Of a DNA stretch of 64,000 bases, positions 39,986 through 50,762 are shown piece by piece. Position 1 is the stretch's first letter. Every line of letters begins with the position of its first letter. The stretch covers positions 15,034,001 to 15,098,000 of the forward strand of contig OU015650.1 in the NCBI GenBank assembly GCA_907165275.2, in the 5' to 3' direction. The notes beneath the pieces were generated by a model. The model searched no databases and had not been told where the DNA came from. It was given only the letters and a program-made list of their open reading frames with translations. Position numbers and translations under genes: made by a program. Source of the DNA: Zygaena filipendulae. Its lineage: Eukaryota > Arthropoda > Insecta > Lepidoptera > Zygaenidae.

Positions 39986-40065
39986 GACGTATTAGTAATC
40001 TAGCGAGGTGAACTATTTACTTTCAGAATTAATAAATATAATATAAAATCATATAAAATCAAAGT

Positions 40066-40400
40066 CAAATAATTTTATTCAAAGTTGGCCTACGAGTAGG
40101 TATATTGTGGCTTTTTTGACGTCAAAAAAATTACAATTCATTGTCACTTTGATACATATTTTGTATTGTAAATCATGTGTGGGCGGCGCCACCGTCTCGG
40201 CGGCGGCGGCGGCGGCGGCGGCAGCGGCAAAAACAACATGGTAGACAACATAAAGCAGTAGGCCACAGCTCGCATCGCTGATAGCTGTGCACCCCCTTGC
40301 CGACTAATCCTGTCCGTCTAGTCTGTGAATTTTGCAGGATTTGAAATATTAGACCGATTAATTGCACCTGAATAGAGGGTGCTCAGGCTCTCTCTAAATG
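40066..40400 (-). mobile_element. Possible retroelement 3' part with CGG microsatellite
   Basis: Starts on the plus strand with AAATCAAAGTCAAATAATTT, a common lepidopteran retroelement tail, and contains a (CGG)n run at 40197-40223. No protein motif is seen. Confidence 0.35.
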
Positions 40401-40717
40401 CTCGCTTCGGGAGGGATTTATGGGCACTGCTCGAGGGCTCGGCTACAGTCGGCTGCGATGGTATGCGCGGATTGTTGTTATCATCTTTCAGCGCTTATGT
40501 TAGCGGTGTACTGTCGCGGGTACGCCATTGATATATTATACAACAAACACACAAACAGCGACGCGAAAATTCCTTTAAAAAAGGATTGTAAAATTTAAAT
40601 CTGAACAATTTGTATAATAATATGTCGTTCTAGAGAAACTAGAAATTATCAGTTCAGATGCCGTGTGTGTACAAAAACCCAGCCTCGGTGAAGAAGTCTC
40701 ACAGGAGTTTCATACAC

Positions 40718-40923
40718 TAATGGCCGCACTCAGAGTCATTTTAATGATTACTTAATTTTAAGTAAAGATTTTTAAAACAAAATTTCTACAATCGAGACGT
40801 ACTATAAAAGTAAATTGACATTTGACTAATTAAGTTAAATTTAGTTAAATGCCAATAAAAATCTATTTTTAAATTAATAAAGAATTAAGTAATCATTAAA
40901 ACGACATTGAGTGCGGCCGTAAC
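40718..40923. mobile_element. Foldback MITE (GGCCGCACTCAGAG ends), copy 2
   Basis: Starts TGGCCGCACTCAGAGTC and ends CATTGAGTGCGGCCGTAA; more diverged inside than the other copies. Confidence 0.7.
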
Positions 40924-41066
40924 TAATTTTATTCAATAGGAGCATAGAGATTACTGATACTATTTATTAAAAATGTACCTACGGGCACAAAATAAAAATT
41001 ATGTCTTGTACCTAAATTACCTCCTTGGTCGGGTCAGCATGATCTTTTAGGGAAAAGAAGTTGCAT

Positions 41067-41168
41067 TTAAACTTTATTTTGGCAGGAAATATATTATACT
41101 TTCATACGTAAAAAATATATATATTCAGTTCAAACTTTAAAGTATGATGTATCAGGAAAATATATAGC
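41067..41168. repeat. Direct repeat left of foldback MITE copy 3
   Basis: About 100 bp beginning TTTAAACTTTATTTTGGCAG and ending GGAAAATATATAGCT; closely repeated at 41402-41502 on the far side of the MITE. Confidence 0.8.
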
Positions 41169-41403
41169 TTACCGCCGCACTCAAAGTCGACTTTAATGAT
41201 TACTTAGTTAAGTATAGATTTTTAAAACAAAACTGCCGCAACCAGACAAGTTTAATAAATTATTGTTAATTGGCTAATTAAGTTACATCTCATTAAATGC
41301 CAACTAACATTAATTTACTGAACGTCTCTGATTGCGGCAGTTTTGTTTTAAAAATCTATACTTAACTAAGTAATCATTAAAGTCGACTCTGAGTGCGGCG
41401 TTA
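41169..41403. mobile_element. Foldback MITE (GGCCGCACTCAGAG ends), copy 3
   Basis: Starts TACCGCCGCACTCAAAGTCG and ends AGTCGACTCTGAGTGCGGCG. It sits between two roughly 100-bp direct repeats. Confidence 0.75.
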
Positions 41404-41502
41404 AACTTTATTTTGGCAGGAAATATATTACTTTCATACGTTAATAAATATATATTCAGTTCAAACTTTAAAGTATGTATGTATCAGGAAAATACATAGC
41501 TA
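41402..41502. repeat. Direct repeat right of foldback MITE copy 3
   Basis: Matches 41067-41168 with a few small differences (AATATATTACTTTCATACGT here against AATATATTATACTTTCATAC there). Confidence 0.8.
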
Positions 41503-41766
41503 AAACTCTCATGGAATCTGACCTCCTTCACACTTTACTTGTCTTGTTTGTGAGTGTAAATAAGAACAATTATAATTTCGATAAAATGTTATTAAAACTT
41601 ATTCACATAAATAGCAAAATTTTTGATTATTGATTTATTACTATAATAATTTCATATCTACAACAGAACAAACAGATAAATCTTTAAAAAATACTAATAA
41701 TACACCTGGCAATTTTTTGTGCCTCCCGACTATTAAAACAATTTGGTATACCTATTATACAATATA

Positions 41767-41996
41767 CTAGCTGTCCCCCGCGATTTCATCCGCGGTAATT
41801 TCGGAGTTCCCGCGGAGGCTGCGGGAAAAAAGTACTCTATGTCCTTCAGTTCCCGAGGAAATTCCGGGATAAAAACTATCCTATCTTTTAAGTCGGATCA
41901 TATTATAAATGGTTACAAAATTTTATCAAAATCCGTTCAGTAGTTTCGGAGTCCATCGCGGACAAACAACGTGACACGTGATTTATATATATTAGA
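41767..41996 (-). mobile_element. Helitron-like element, tandem unit 1
   Basis: Plus strand runs from CTAGCTGTCCCCCGCGATTT to GATTTATATATATTAGA. It has a doubled 3' region (CCCGCGGAGGCTGCGGG, then CAGTTCCCGAGGAAATTCC), the same rearrangement as 25652-25874. Confidence 0.75.
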
Positions 41997-42183
41997 CTAG
42001 CTGTCCCCCGCGATTTAATCCGCGGTAATTTCGGAGTTCCCGCGGGAATTCCGGGATAAAAACTATCCTATCTCTTAAGTTGGACCATATTATAAATGGT
42101 TGCAAAATTTTATCAAAATCCGTTCAGTAGTTTCGGAGTCTATCGCGGACAAACAACGTGGCACGTGATTTATATATATTAGA
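41997..42183 (-). mobile_element. Helitron-like element, tandem unit 2
   Basis: Follows unit 1 with no spacer; CTAGCTGTCCCCCGCGATTT to GATTTATATATATTAGA, without the extra block. Confidence 0.78.
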
Positions 42184-42810
42184 ATTAGATTTTATTGAAC
42201 AATAAAGGCAACTTGTTATGTCGGTTGTTCGTTCATTAATTTTAACCTTTGATTGCACTTAATGAAATGTCGCGTCTCGAGAACGCGTCTCGCATTATAA
42301 TATTTCAACCGCATTAAGTACATGTTATTATGGTACAATTACTTTCATTATTATTATAATGTACCTACTTAAAATGTCAATAAAATTTCATTTTGAAAGC
42401 ATTGAATAGGTACGTGTTCTCAAGACATGTATGAGTTCGAGATACCTACATCGATTCTGACCCGACATTGAGTTTGAAACCAGTATGTATCTAGTTAGAA
42501 ATGTCCCAGAGGGGAATGTGATGCGGTCCGGCGCCAGTTGTTCCAAAACTGTCCATTTCAATATGCCAACTATTTGTTTGGTGGTGACTCTCGTGACCAC
42601 AAATAAAATAATATATTACTTAACTACATAGGACATGTAGGCGGGACATCTAAATTTCCCAAAACTTCCTTTGCTATCCCAAGTATCCCCGAGTATCCAC
42701 AATATTCTCCAAAGTGAAATTTGAAAACTGTGACTAAATTGTTGCACGTTGAATTCTTTTGTGTACGAAAATCAGCCGGTGACACTGGTTTTGACTTGTT
42801 TTATTATTCA
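42184..42810. other. Intergenic, nothing recognised
   Basis: AT-rich with no supported gene. Confidence 0.3.
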
Positions 42811-42990
42811 CTAGCTGTGCGTCGCGATTTCACCCGCGGCAATTTCGGAGTTCCCGCGGGAATTCCGAGATAAAAAGTACCCTATGTCCTTCTCTGTACT
42901 CCTGACAACGTGCATGCCAAATTTCATCCAAATCCGTTTCGCCGTTTTTGCGTGATTGAGTAACAAACATCCAAACACCCCACTTTCATA
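42811..42990 (-). mobile_element. Helitron-like element, left of a head-to-head pair
   Basis: CTAGCTGTGCGTCGCGATTT to CATCCAAACACCCCACTTTC; its usual 5' end is cut where the next element starts. Confidence 0.75.
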
Positions 42991-43181
42991 TCCTACTAAT
43001 ATTATAAATGTGAAAGTTTGGATGTTTGGATGTCAATCACGCAAAAACGGCTAAACGAATTTGGATGAAATTAGACATGCACTTTGTCAGGGGTACACAG
43101 AAGGACATAGGGTACTTTTTATCTCGGAATTCTTGCGGGAACTCTGAAATTATCCCGGGTGAAACAAAAGGGCACAGCTAG
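42991..43181 (+). mobile_element. Helitron-like element, right of a head-to-head pair
   Basis: TCCTACTAATATTATAAATG to AAGGGCACAGCTAG. The two elements have their 5' ends together, in opposite orientations. Confidence 0.78.
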
Positions 43182-43389
43182 TTAATAATATAAGTAGGAT
43201 TTGTTAAATTGTTGACTACAATATTTATTACAGGATATTTTGAAAAAAGAAAGCAAGAACCCTTTTTATTAACTTTAAACTTTAATAGTGAACGTTATTT
43301 GTTCTCCATTGCGGAACTCTTCACTGCGTAGCTTTTCTTGCAAAGTTAAAAATTTGAACACAGAGAAGTGAATTTTTACGCCCCTCACC

Positions 43390-43570
43390 AGTGCTACAGT
43401 TTTGAGTGCCTGTGGTAGTGCCGGTGCCGGTGTCGATATGTCTCGGCGGGCACGCATCAGCCGACACCGACTAATGAGACGCCCGCCCGCCCTCGCGCCG
43501 CGCGCCGCCCGCCCCCCGCCCGCTCCCGCAACTAATGAGTTAGCGGAACGTGCTTCGGAGAAAAACCACC
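43390..43570. promoter_or_regulatory. GC-rich island, possible promoter or exon
   Basis: A GC-rich block (CCCGCCCGCCCTCGCGCCGC) about 150 bp long. Frames on both strands are open (a 95-codon plus frame, a 146-codon minus frame), which is expected of GC-rich sequence; neither shows a domain. Confidence 0.3.
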
Positions 43571-43701
43571 AACTATATAAAGAAAAGGGTGGAGCAGCTG
43601 GTGTGACGGTTAAACGTATAGAAGTACATATATGCAAAATAAAGAGAAAAGTATTTCGACAATATTCAGTTATTAATGTAAAAAAATAATCAAATAAAAT
43701 G

Positions 43702-43782
43702 TTGGAGATGTCCATGGGCGGCGGTAATCACTTACCATCAGGTGTACCACTTGCCCGTTTGCCCCCTGTGAAAAAAAAAAAT
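43702..43782 (+). mobile_element. SINE 3' fragment
   Basis: GGAGATGTCCATGGGCGGCG to TTGCCCCCTGTG and poly-A; the same 3' end as 36770-36853. Confidence 0.6.
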
Positions 43783-44029
43783 GTTTTAAGTGGCTGATTG
43801 GGTATTATTTTTTTAATATCTTCTATAAGGTCTTTTTCTTTTTCTTAAGGTCTTTTTATTATTCTTTATAAGGTCTTGTGAACCTATGGTCGCGAGGTCA
43901 CGATCCTCATTTGTGAGGGACCAAGAAGATAAGGTCTTTTTAAACAAACCTACGTGGTTAGGGTTGTCAATAGTAATATATTATCTGTGGTTGTCAGGTC
44001 TAAAAACACAAAAGTCAAGTCAAACAATG

Positions 44030-44245
44030 TACAGTGGGCCACAAAGACAAGTATACCACTTTATAAAATTATATTATAAACGTTATCAGTTGCCGTTTTT
44101 GCAGCTCCAATAGGTATTCGTTTTTCGCTTGTATTAGAATTTGGAGCTTGGAGCTGCAAAAACGGCGACTTACAACGTCATACAGACGTTTTACAAAAAG
44201 TATAAATTTCACAAGGTGGTATACTTGTCTATGTGGCCCACTGTA
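44030..44245. mobile_element. Tc1/mariner-type foldback MITE
   Basis: TA CAGTGGGCCACAAAGACA at the left mirrors TGTCTATGTGGCCCACTG TA at the right, and inner arms (GTTTTTGCAGCTCC and GGAGCTGCAAAAAC) also pair, so most of its 216 bp folds back. TA at both ends suits a TA target duplication. Confidence 0.75.
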
Positions 44246-44249
44246 CTAC

Positions 44250-46464
44250 GTGCCTATCTGCTAGAATAAAGGAAAAATTATTTATTAGTTTAAATGACTC
44301 CTTATTTTGAAATTAATCCTTTTAAAGTGGCTAATGGCGCAAGAAATCTGTGCGCAATTGCTTCGTTATAGCACGGGCTTAATCATTTTATAATGCTCCT
44401 CCAAGTTTCTACTTTGCTGAGTACAAACGGAAAGTATACCTACTTGCATTGCGCTGGTTGAGTGCGTATAATAATATATAGGTACAAGTATAATAAAATT
44501 TCATAATGAGGAGGTATATTTGCTTAACATTCAGTTCACATTACAGTTTATCAAAATGAATCGTCAGGGTTAGGTAGCTATTTTTCATACGATTTTCCAT
44601 AGATACTCGTAATTTCATAAGTAGGTATGGCTGCTTATTATTAACTGTATTAAAATTAATACTAATTTTTTTTTTTCAATATCGCCAACAGGTATCAAAA
44701 TTTACGCTGAGAAAAGAAAAAAAATACAAATTTATTAAATTTTAGTATTTACTATTATATAAATTAAATTAAATATTAAATTTAATACTAAAGGTGATGG
44801 ATTTTTTCACTATGGAGTGAAGGCCATATCATTGTACGCGATAACACAGAAACTTATTTTATTTTACTACTAACTTTGAGTTTTCATTTCCTCCAGTTTT
44901 ACGTATTTATACATATTTTAAAAAAATAATGAAATTAATGTTAGCTAAAGGCAAATGATGCTGCAACACGCCATTATGTCAATTATTGACAGTTGTTATG
45001 TCAGTTTGACTTTGACGTTTCATTTTAGTATTTGACTCAGAACAATAACAGTTATTTTTCTGAGGTATTTAATTTTGAAGAGATTTATTTTTACTCTATT
45101 AAATCTGTGATTTGGAACGTACCTATGAAACAATGTTGCATGGTCCCAATATATTAAATCAATTACAATTAGAAAATCAAATTAAATTAAAAATCAATAT
45201 TTTTATTTAAAATTTTTAATTTTTAACTTTTTTTGCGACCTATGTACAATGTGGTGGCCGCAAAATAACATCTTCTTTTAGTAGTACCTAGACAAAAACA
45301 AAATTAATTAATAAAGTTATTATAATAAAAAAGCAGCGTAGTGCGAGAAAATAAGGAATTTTTGGGATATTATTTGGCGATTTATTTGAACGAGTATCAT
45401 GCCAAAACGACTATAGCATAGATGAATTTGAGTAAAAATTAGTACGTACATGGCTTATGTAGTATATCAACATAATATATAGTAGATACTATACACACGT
45501 ACTTTGGTGAACCGTGGTTACTATGAGGGAGTTTGGAAACTCGCATAGGAGAATCGCAAGCAACAGTTAGTGCTTACGTACCAAGTTCGATCGGAAACCT
45601 ATCGACGTACACTCAGCGAATAAGACCGTCCCGCATCTTTGAGGATAATGGTAGATAAAACTGCTCTACTTATGTCGAACGCTGTATTGTAGGCAAACAG
45701 TGTGCCCTGGATCCGGTGCTCGAATAAAATCGTATAGTCGGACAGCGCACACTAGCTCATGAACTATACATAAAATACGACGGCAGGCTGCTCACAGATG
45801 TGCAGGTCCGACCTTTTCTAATATTTACCCGGGACCGGCAAGGAAGGTGCTTATTATCGAAGTTTCCCAACAACAAATGGACGGAATCAGCCCCTTAGGC
45901 TAAGTTACCAAGCTATAATCATTATAGCTATATAAACTATGAAAAAGCGTCACGTCACGAGGTTACGAAAAATTTAACTTTTTAACCGACTCGAACGCAC
46001 GAGAATTACAGCGCTCCGTAATTTTGAAATCGTAGACGATAATATCTGAGACAGCCTCCGGCGTGAATACGCCACCATCTCTTTAGTGTCACTCGATTCG
46101 ACCGTTTACCCTGGAATCCAATACAACACTCGATCGTATAGATTCGATTGGACGCGAGTAAATAAGGAGTTTCATGTGCCTAGCTCCTTTAAAAAATAAT
46201 AATGCGATTTACGACGGATCATTTTACACGTGTGACGTCAACGCGTACTCTTTTCATTTATCGCTCATGTTATAACAACATAAGCACAAAATCTACACTT
46301 GCTTATAATGGGCTAGAGGACTAAATTTCAATTTTTAGTCAATGTTGTAGGTATATTGGACACGTATTTAAAAATAACGGTGATACATTGAGTTGAAATT
46401 TCGTGTGACGTTACGCCTAGGTACACTTTATAGTTTATACTTAATTATGACGCCATCGACCTTC
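44250..46464. other. Intergenic, no recognised gene
   Basis: The part 45480-46190 has balanced base composition and looks unlike the AT-rich repeats around it, but stops occur in all frames. 46340-46430 contains a piece of the TTAGTCCGTC MITE family in inverse orientation (GGACACGTATTTAAAAATAA, TTGAGTTGAAATTTCGTGTG). Confidence 0.35.
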
Positions 46465-46752
46465 TAAACTTTGATGCATATTTTTTTCTAAGTATTCTTT
46501 CCTAACCTACGGGAACTACGAAATCACCGCGGAGGTAACCACGGGGATAGCTAGTCCTACTAATATTATAAATGTGAAAGTGTGTATGTTTGGATGTTTG
46601 TTACTCAATCACGCAAAAACGGCTGAACGTATTTGGATGAAATTTGGCATGCACCTTGTCAGGGGTACAGAGAAGAACATAGGGTACTTTCATCCCTGAA
46701 TCCCCGCGGGAACTCTGAAATTACCGCGGGTGAAACCGCGGGGCACAGCTAG
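46465..46752 (+). mobile_element. Two abutting Helitron-like elements
   Basis: A truncated 3' end finishes GGATAGCTAG at 46554 and is followed directly by a full element, TCCTACTAATATTATAAATG to GGGCACAGCTAG (46555-46752). Confidence 0.75.
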
Positions 46753-47556
46753 TTGTTTAATAAAGTTAATACCGCAACTTTTCTGCGTAGCAAAAGCGTA
46801 GTAATAGTGTAACTCAGCTGCGTAGCAAAGGTGTAGCTAATCTGCGTAGCAAGGGCGTAGCACACCAGCGTAGCAGGTTGAAAAGGCAACGACCCCGTGT
46901 AAATTGATTTAATGCGACTAAAACTTAAATACGAATCAACGTTGTACAAATACGTGATCAAGCCCCGAGACTGTTTACACTCAACTTTTGGGAACTCAAA
47001 ACAAACTTTCCGTTCGTTTGAGACATTAATTTACTGAAGTTTACCGACGTCATTGAATACAGGAACCGTCATTGTTTCAATAATTACGAAGAGCAGCGTT
47101 GAAAACATGCTTACTTTCTTTACTAATATTTTAAATTAGAGTTGTTCTCTGCCCCTCGCTTGAATGTCTTAGATTATCCCGCGGTAATGTACTATTATAT
47201 TTTTAGATATATACGTAACTTTCAAAAATCATCTATAAATACTCTCCCTTTTGATGTTGATTAAAAATTATATCAATTAAAAATATTTTGGATTTCAAGA
47301 CTACATCTACAACTACTAAAAGACTGATGGTAAAAACATTTAATTTAGTAAATGGATCGAATTTATTAACAGAAAAAACAAACATTAAGAACTCTAAAAA
47401 CTATATTGGTGAACTAAACATGACGAAGTCAAATAACTTACTCAGAACTTAATCACCACAATTTAAAATAGATTTCAGTAAAGATTCGACAAACTGAAAA
47501 TTAGAGATTGATTGACAAAATTTAGCAGTTTTGTTCCTAAACTTCTCTGTTAATTG
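46753..47556. other. AT-rich, short degenerate repeat at its left
   Basis: Between 46780 and 46880 the words CTGCGTAGCAAAGGCGTAG and relatives recur four times. No gene recognised. Confidence 0.4.
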
Positions 47557-47793
47557 GACATAGACAAGCAATAGTGTGTTAACCCACACTGGAGAAATTT
47601 TGAGTAAATAAAAGTTTTATAATTACCTATAGCGCCATTTTGTTTCAACATTTTTATGTTCAATATTTAGTTACATATTTAAACAATGTAATAAGGTAAA
47701 CACATAATCAAAAAACGTTCTCTAACTCTCAATAAATCGTTCTGAATCAATAACTTAATTTTATGGGTTAACATGTTATTGGTTATCTGCGTC
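47557..47793. mobile_element. TIR element related to the 241-bp duplication
   Basis: The left end GGACATAGACAAGCAATAGT GTGTTAACCC and the right end GGGTTAACATGTTATTGGTT ATCTGCGTCC are imperfect 30-bp inverted repeats. The left 100 bp is the inverse of part of 8880-8963. Confidence 0.55.
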
Positions 47794-48411
47794 CAATTAA
47801 TGTATGCTGTAATTCTTCATGTGTTGTGTCAAATAAAGTTTTTCAATTCAATTCAATTCAGTTCAACTACAACAGGTATATTGTGGGCTTCAAAATCACA
47901 GAAATATCATGAAACTTGATTCGATCAGTATCAGATGATATTAAAACAAGACGCGTTTAACAATTAACCCGCAGATTATAATTACGTCACCACTAACGCT
48001 TCAAAATCACTATTTAATCTATAGTTTAAGCATGCTTTAAAAGAATAGAAATATCATTAGACGTAATCTGAATAGTATCAGATGTTATTAAAACAGGGCG
48101 CAAGCGAAAGCCGGCAGATATTCACAAATACATAATATACCTACGTCGCTTCTAATGGCGACATCAGTCAAGACGCCGCGCCGTCGGGTAAGCTCCTTAT
48201 GTTGTAAGTTTTGACAGGCTAATGGCCGTGTGTGGTGAAAGTATAGTGCATTGTGTACTTTATTATAAACTTTGTGAACATATCAAGACGGAATATCATC
48301 ACAAAGTTCATAATAACAACGTATATTGTATTGTATGTATAGGCAAAACATGGTGAACTTACTCATCAATCTGGAACTCTGTACTAATTACCTGTGTTTA
48401 CAATATAGTAA
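47794..48411. other. Intergenic, nothing recognised
   Basis: A short AATTC repeat lies at about 47848-47870. No gene recognised. Confidence 0.3.
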
Positions 48412-48727
48412 TTTTTAACCGACTTCCAAAAAGGAGGAGGTTCTATGTTCGATTGTACTGATTGGTATGAAGTCGGTGACAAGCCAAATATGGAGGGGGA
48501 AGATCGGCTAAGTCGACTCCCGCCACTAGCTCTTCGTGAGCAGAACAACCCAAGTGGGCAGACACCAGCGGGCTTGTCACCGAATTCAAACCGATCAGTG
48601 GTAGCACAAACCAATAAAAATATTTCGTGTGTTTTTGTCTTTTGGATTAAATCGGTATTTTGTTATTTTTAGCTTTTTATTTTTAGGCTTTTTAGTTTTG
48701 TGTTTTTGGAAGTCGGTTTAAATTTTT
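48412..48727. mobile_element. TIR element (AACCGACTTCCAAAAA ends)
   Basis: AACCGACTTCCAAAAA at the left and TTTTTGGAAGTCGGTT at the right are perfect 16-bp inverted repeats. Open frames on both strands inside are not recognised as a transposase. Similar sequence (GGAACTCTGTACTAATTACC and AGAACTTTGTACTATTTACC) flanks the element. Confidence 0.65.
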
Positions 48728-48859
48728 TTGTTAATAATTTGTAATATCAAAGATAGTGGATTTGCCTCTAGAACTTTGTACTATTTACCTATGTATGTTT
48801 GCAATAAAATATAATAATTGTAGTTTTAGTTTGGAATATCATCGATAGCTTTTGATGCA

Positions 48860-49030
48860 TTCCTATAATGTAATGATGGCCTTTAGGTCGAAAATGACTA
48901 CTTTCAAAATATCCACTTTCCTAAAATGACTAAGTGCTTGGTTCTCCTAAAATGACCACTTCCCTAAAATGTCAATTTTGCTAAAACGACTACCTACTTC
49001 GTTTTCCAGAAAATACGACTTTCTATTACT
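48860..49030. repeat. Degenerate short tandem repeat
   Basis: Variants of CCTAAAATGACTAC recur about seven times in 170 bp. Confidence 0.55.
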
Positions 49031-49162
49031 TTCTTTCTACATTATATAGAACATTAATAATACAAATGATTGGAAACTAGTTCAATTTGAGCAGAGCTTG
49101 TACGTACCTACTATGGGTGCCAAAATACTGATATTATTTTATTAGATTGTTTTTTAATAATT

Positions 49163-49271
49163 TAGCACACGCATTTTCAAGGATAAAGAAAAGGACATAG
49201 GGTACTTTTTATCCGGGAATTCTCCCGGAAACTCCGAAATTAACGACGGTGAAGCCGAAGGGAACAACTAG
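49163..49271 (+). mobile_element. Helitron-like 3' fragment
   Basis: Has AAAGAAAAGGACATAGGGTA, CCCGGAAACTCCGAAATTAA and ends GGGAACAACTAG. Confidence 0.55.
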
Positions 49272-49321
49272 TACTCACATATATATACTTTTTTGCTGTA
49301 AGTATGTATTTACTTATAATA

Positions 49322-49407
49322 CATACTAAACACCCAGACTGAGAGTAGGTAAACACCAATGTTCATTATATAAACTTTACCCTGATACGGGGCTCGAACC
49401 CGCAACA
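49322..49407 (-). mobile_element. tRNA-derived SINE fragment (GGGTTCGAGCCCC B box)
   Basis: On the minus strand GCGGGTTCGAGCCCCGTATC resembles a Pol III B box and is followed by ATGAACATTGGTGTTTACCT and CAGTCTGGGTGT. It is the same family as 63150-63275. Confidence 0.55.
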
Positions 49408-49419
49408 CGGCGTAGCAGT

Positions 49420-49790
49420 TTTTTTTTAATGTCATAGGGGGTAAACGGGTAAGTGGTACACCTGATGGTAAGTGATTACCGCCGCCCATAGACATCTGCA
49501 ACACTAGACGGCTTGCAGGTGCGTTGCCGACCTGGAATGGGGATGGGAACTGGCTTTCAAGTGGGGCTGCCGGAACACACCGTTAGGTGCTCAGCGACAG
49601 ATTTGCAAACTTGAAGGTGGTAGCTAGCCAGCCGGGCACTAGAGAGCGCCCTACCACCATGCTATGGTTTCCTCACGATGTTTTCCTTCACCGACAGCTC
49701 AAGCTCATTGTTAGGGTTTGAACCTACACCTTGCGGCGTTTAATCCGAACGCACTAACCACTGAGCTATCATCGCTGTCATCGCAGTTAC
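49420..49790 (-). mobile_element. tRNA-derived SINE, full length
   Basis: On the minus strand it opens with a tRNA-like head: GATAGCTCAGTGGTTAGTGC (A box) and GTAGGTTCAAACCCTAAC (B box). Then come GTGAAGGAAAACATCGTGAG, the body GGTGGTAGGGCGCTCTCTAG, GGAACTGGCTTTC on the other strand, and the 3' end GGTAATCACTTACCATCAGG with poly-A. Such elements are transcribed by RNA polymerase III and moved by LINE enzymes. Confidence 0.78.
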
Positions 49791-50026
49791 CTTACCAACC
49801 TTACACACCAGCGGTGCTCTCACATTACGAAGTGGCGTTTGACACCGACGATAAGTGGAATATATGACGTCGTAGGACTCCGGTGTCCGACTCTAGCGGC
49901 TCAGTAGGTAATACGCAGCCCCGGATCTAGGGGAGCGGAGGGGCAAACCGGTGCACCCGTCCCGCGGCAGTTTCAGGGGGCACAATGTTAAAAAAAACTT
50001 GCCGCACAAAGCGTCTAGCATACGGA

Positions 50027-50155
50027 AGAATAGAATAGAATAGAATACACTTTATTGTAAACCAAAATAATGTTACAGTGTGTTTACAGAAACTTATAAC
50101 TAAAGGCATACAAAACGCGGTCTTATCGCTTTACTAGCGATCTCTTCCAGACAAC
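50027..50155 (-). mobile_element. LINE 3' end, copy 3
   Basis: A TTCTA-repeat tail (AGAATAGAATAGAATAGAAT on the plus strand), then CTTTATTGTAAACCAAAAT and CGCGGTCTTATCGC, ATCTCTTCCAGACAACC. Confidence 0.5.
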
Positions 50156-50269
50156 CTTCGGAAGCTTGGTTGACTCGCGTTCTATTTGTAAGAAAAGGCG
50201 CATGCACTGACTAAATCAAGGGAACTACTTTTGCGAGTTTTTCTAAAGTAGGTAATGTATCTCAAACGT

Positions 50270-50450
50270 TGGAGAGAGGGGCGCCACTGTCAAGTTTCGG
50301 CCCCGGTACGAAAGAATCGTAGATCCGGGACTGCTAATACGTACCGAAGCCTCGCGGCCGCTAGCGCCCGGGGCCCCGCGCCTGTAATTTCGTCCCCTGT
50401 GGGTCAAGGGCGCACGGGTTTTTTTAATTCCACGCTCTCCCCAAGTTAAA
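50270..50450. other. GC-rich patch, not assigned
   Basis: Balanced to GC-rich block (CGCGGCCGCTAGCGCCCGGG) with open frames on both strands but no domain. Confidence 0.3.
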
Positions 50451-50602
50451 AGCGAAGCGGTTAATATTTGGTAAAGAACGACGAAAAAAAATACAGGACG
50501 AGACATCGCATGCATGTCAGACATGGCTAGGAAAACCTTGGTGCTTAGAATAAAATTCAAGTAGGTACTTATTTAAAATTTAGTTTGAGCATATACGTTA
50601 AA

Positions 50603-50762
50603 GTTTCACCCACGTTAATTTTCGAGTTACCGCGGAAATTCAGAGATTAAAAAGATCCTTTGTACTTTTCTGATTCCTCGGCAACGTGTATGCAAAATTT
50701 CATGACGATCGGTTGAGTAGATAACAGTTTGTATGTTACGCGTAAAAGCGTAACATACAAAT
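50603..50762 (-). mobile_element. Helitron-like fragment with a 14-bp hairpin
   Basis: GTTTCACCCACGTTAATTTT, GTATGCAAAATTTCATGACG and then TTTGTATGTTACGC with GCGTAACATACAAA, a perfect hairpin at 50728-50762. Confidence 0.6.

Noticed and set aside
43275..43715. Overlapping long frames on both strands
   Set aside because: GC-rich, stop-poor DNA gives such frames by chance; no domain, splice signal or family match is seen.
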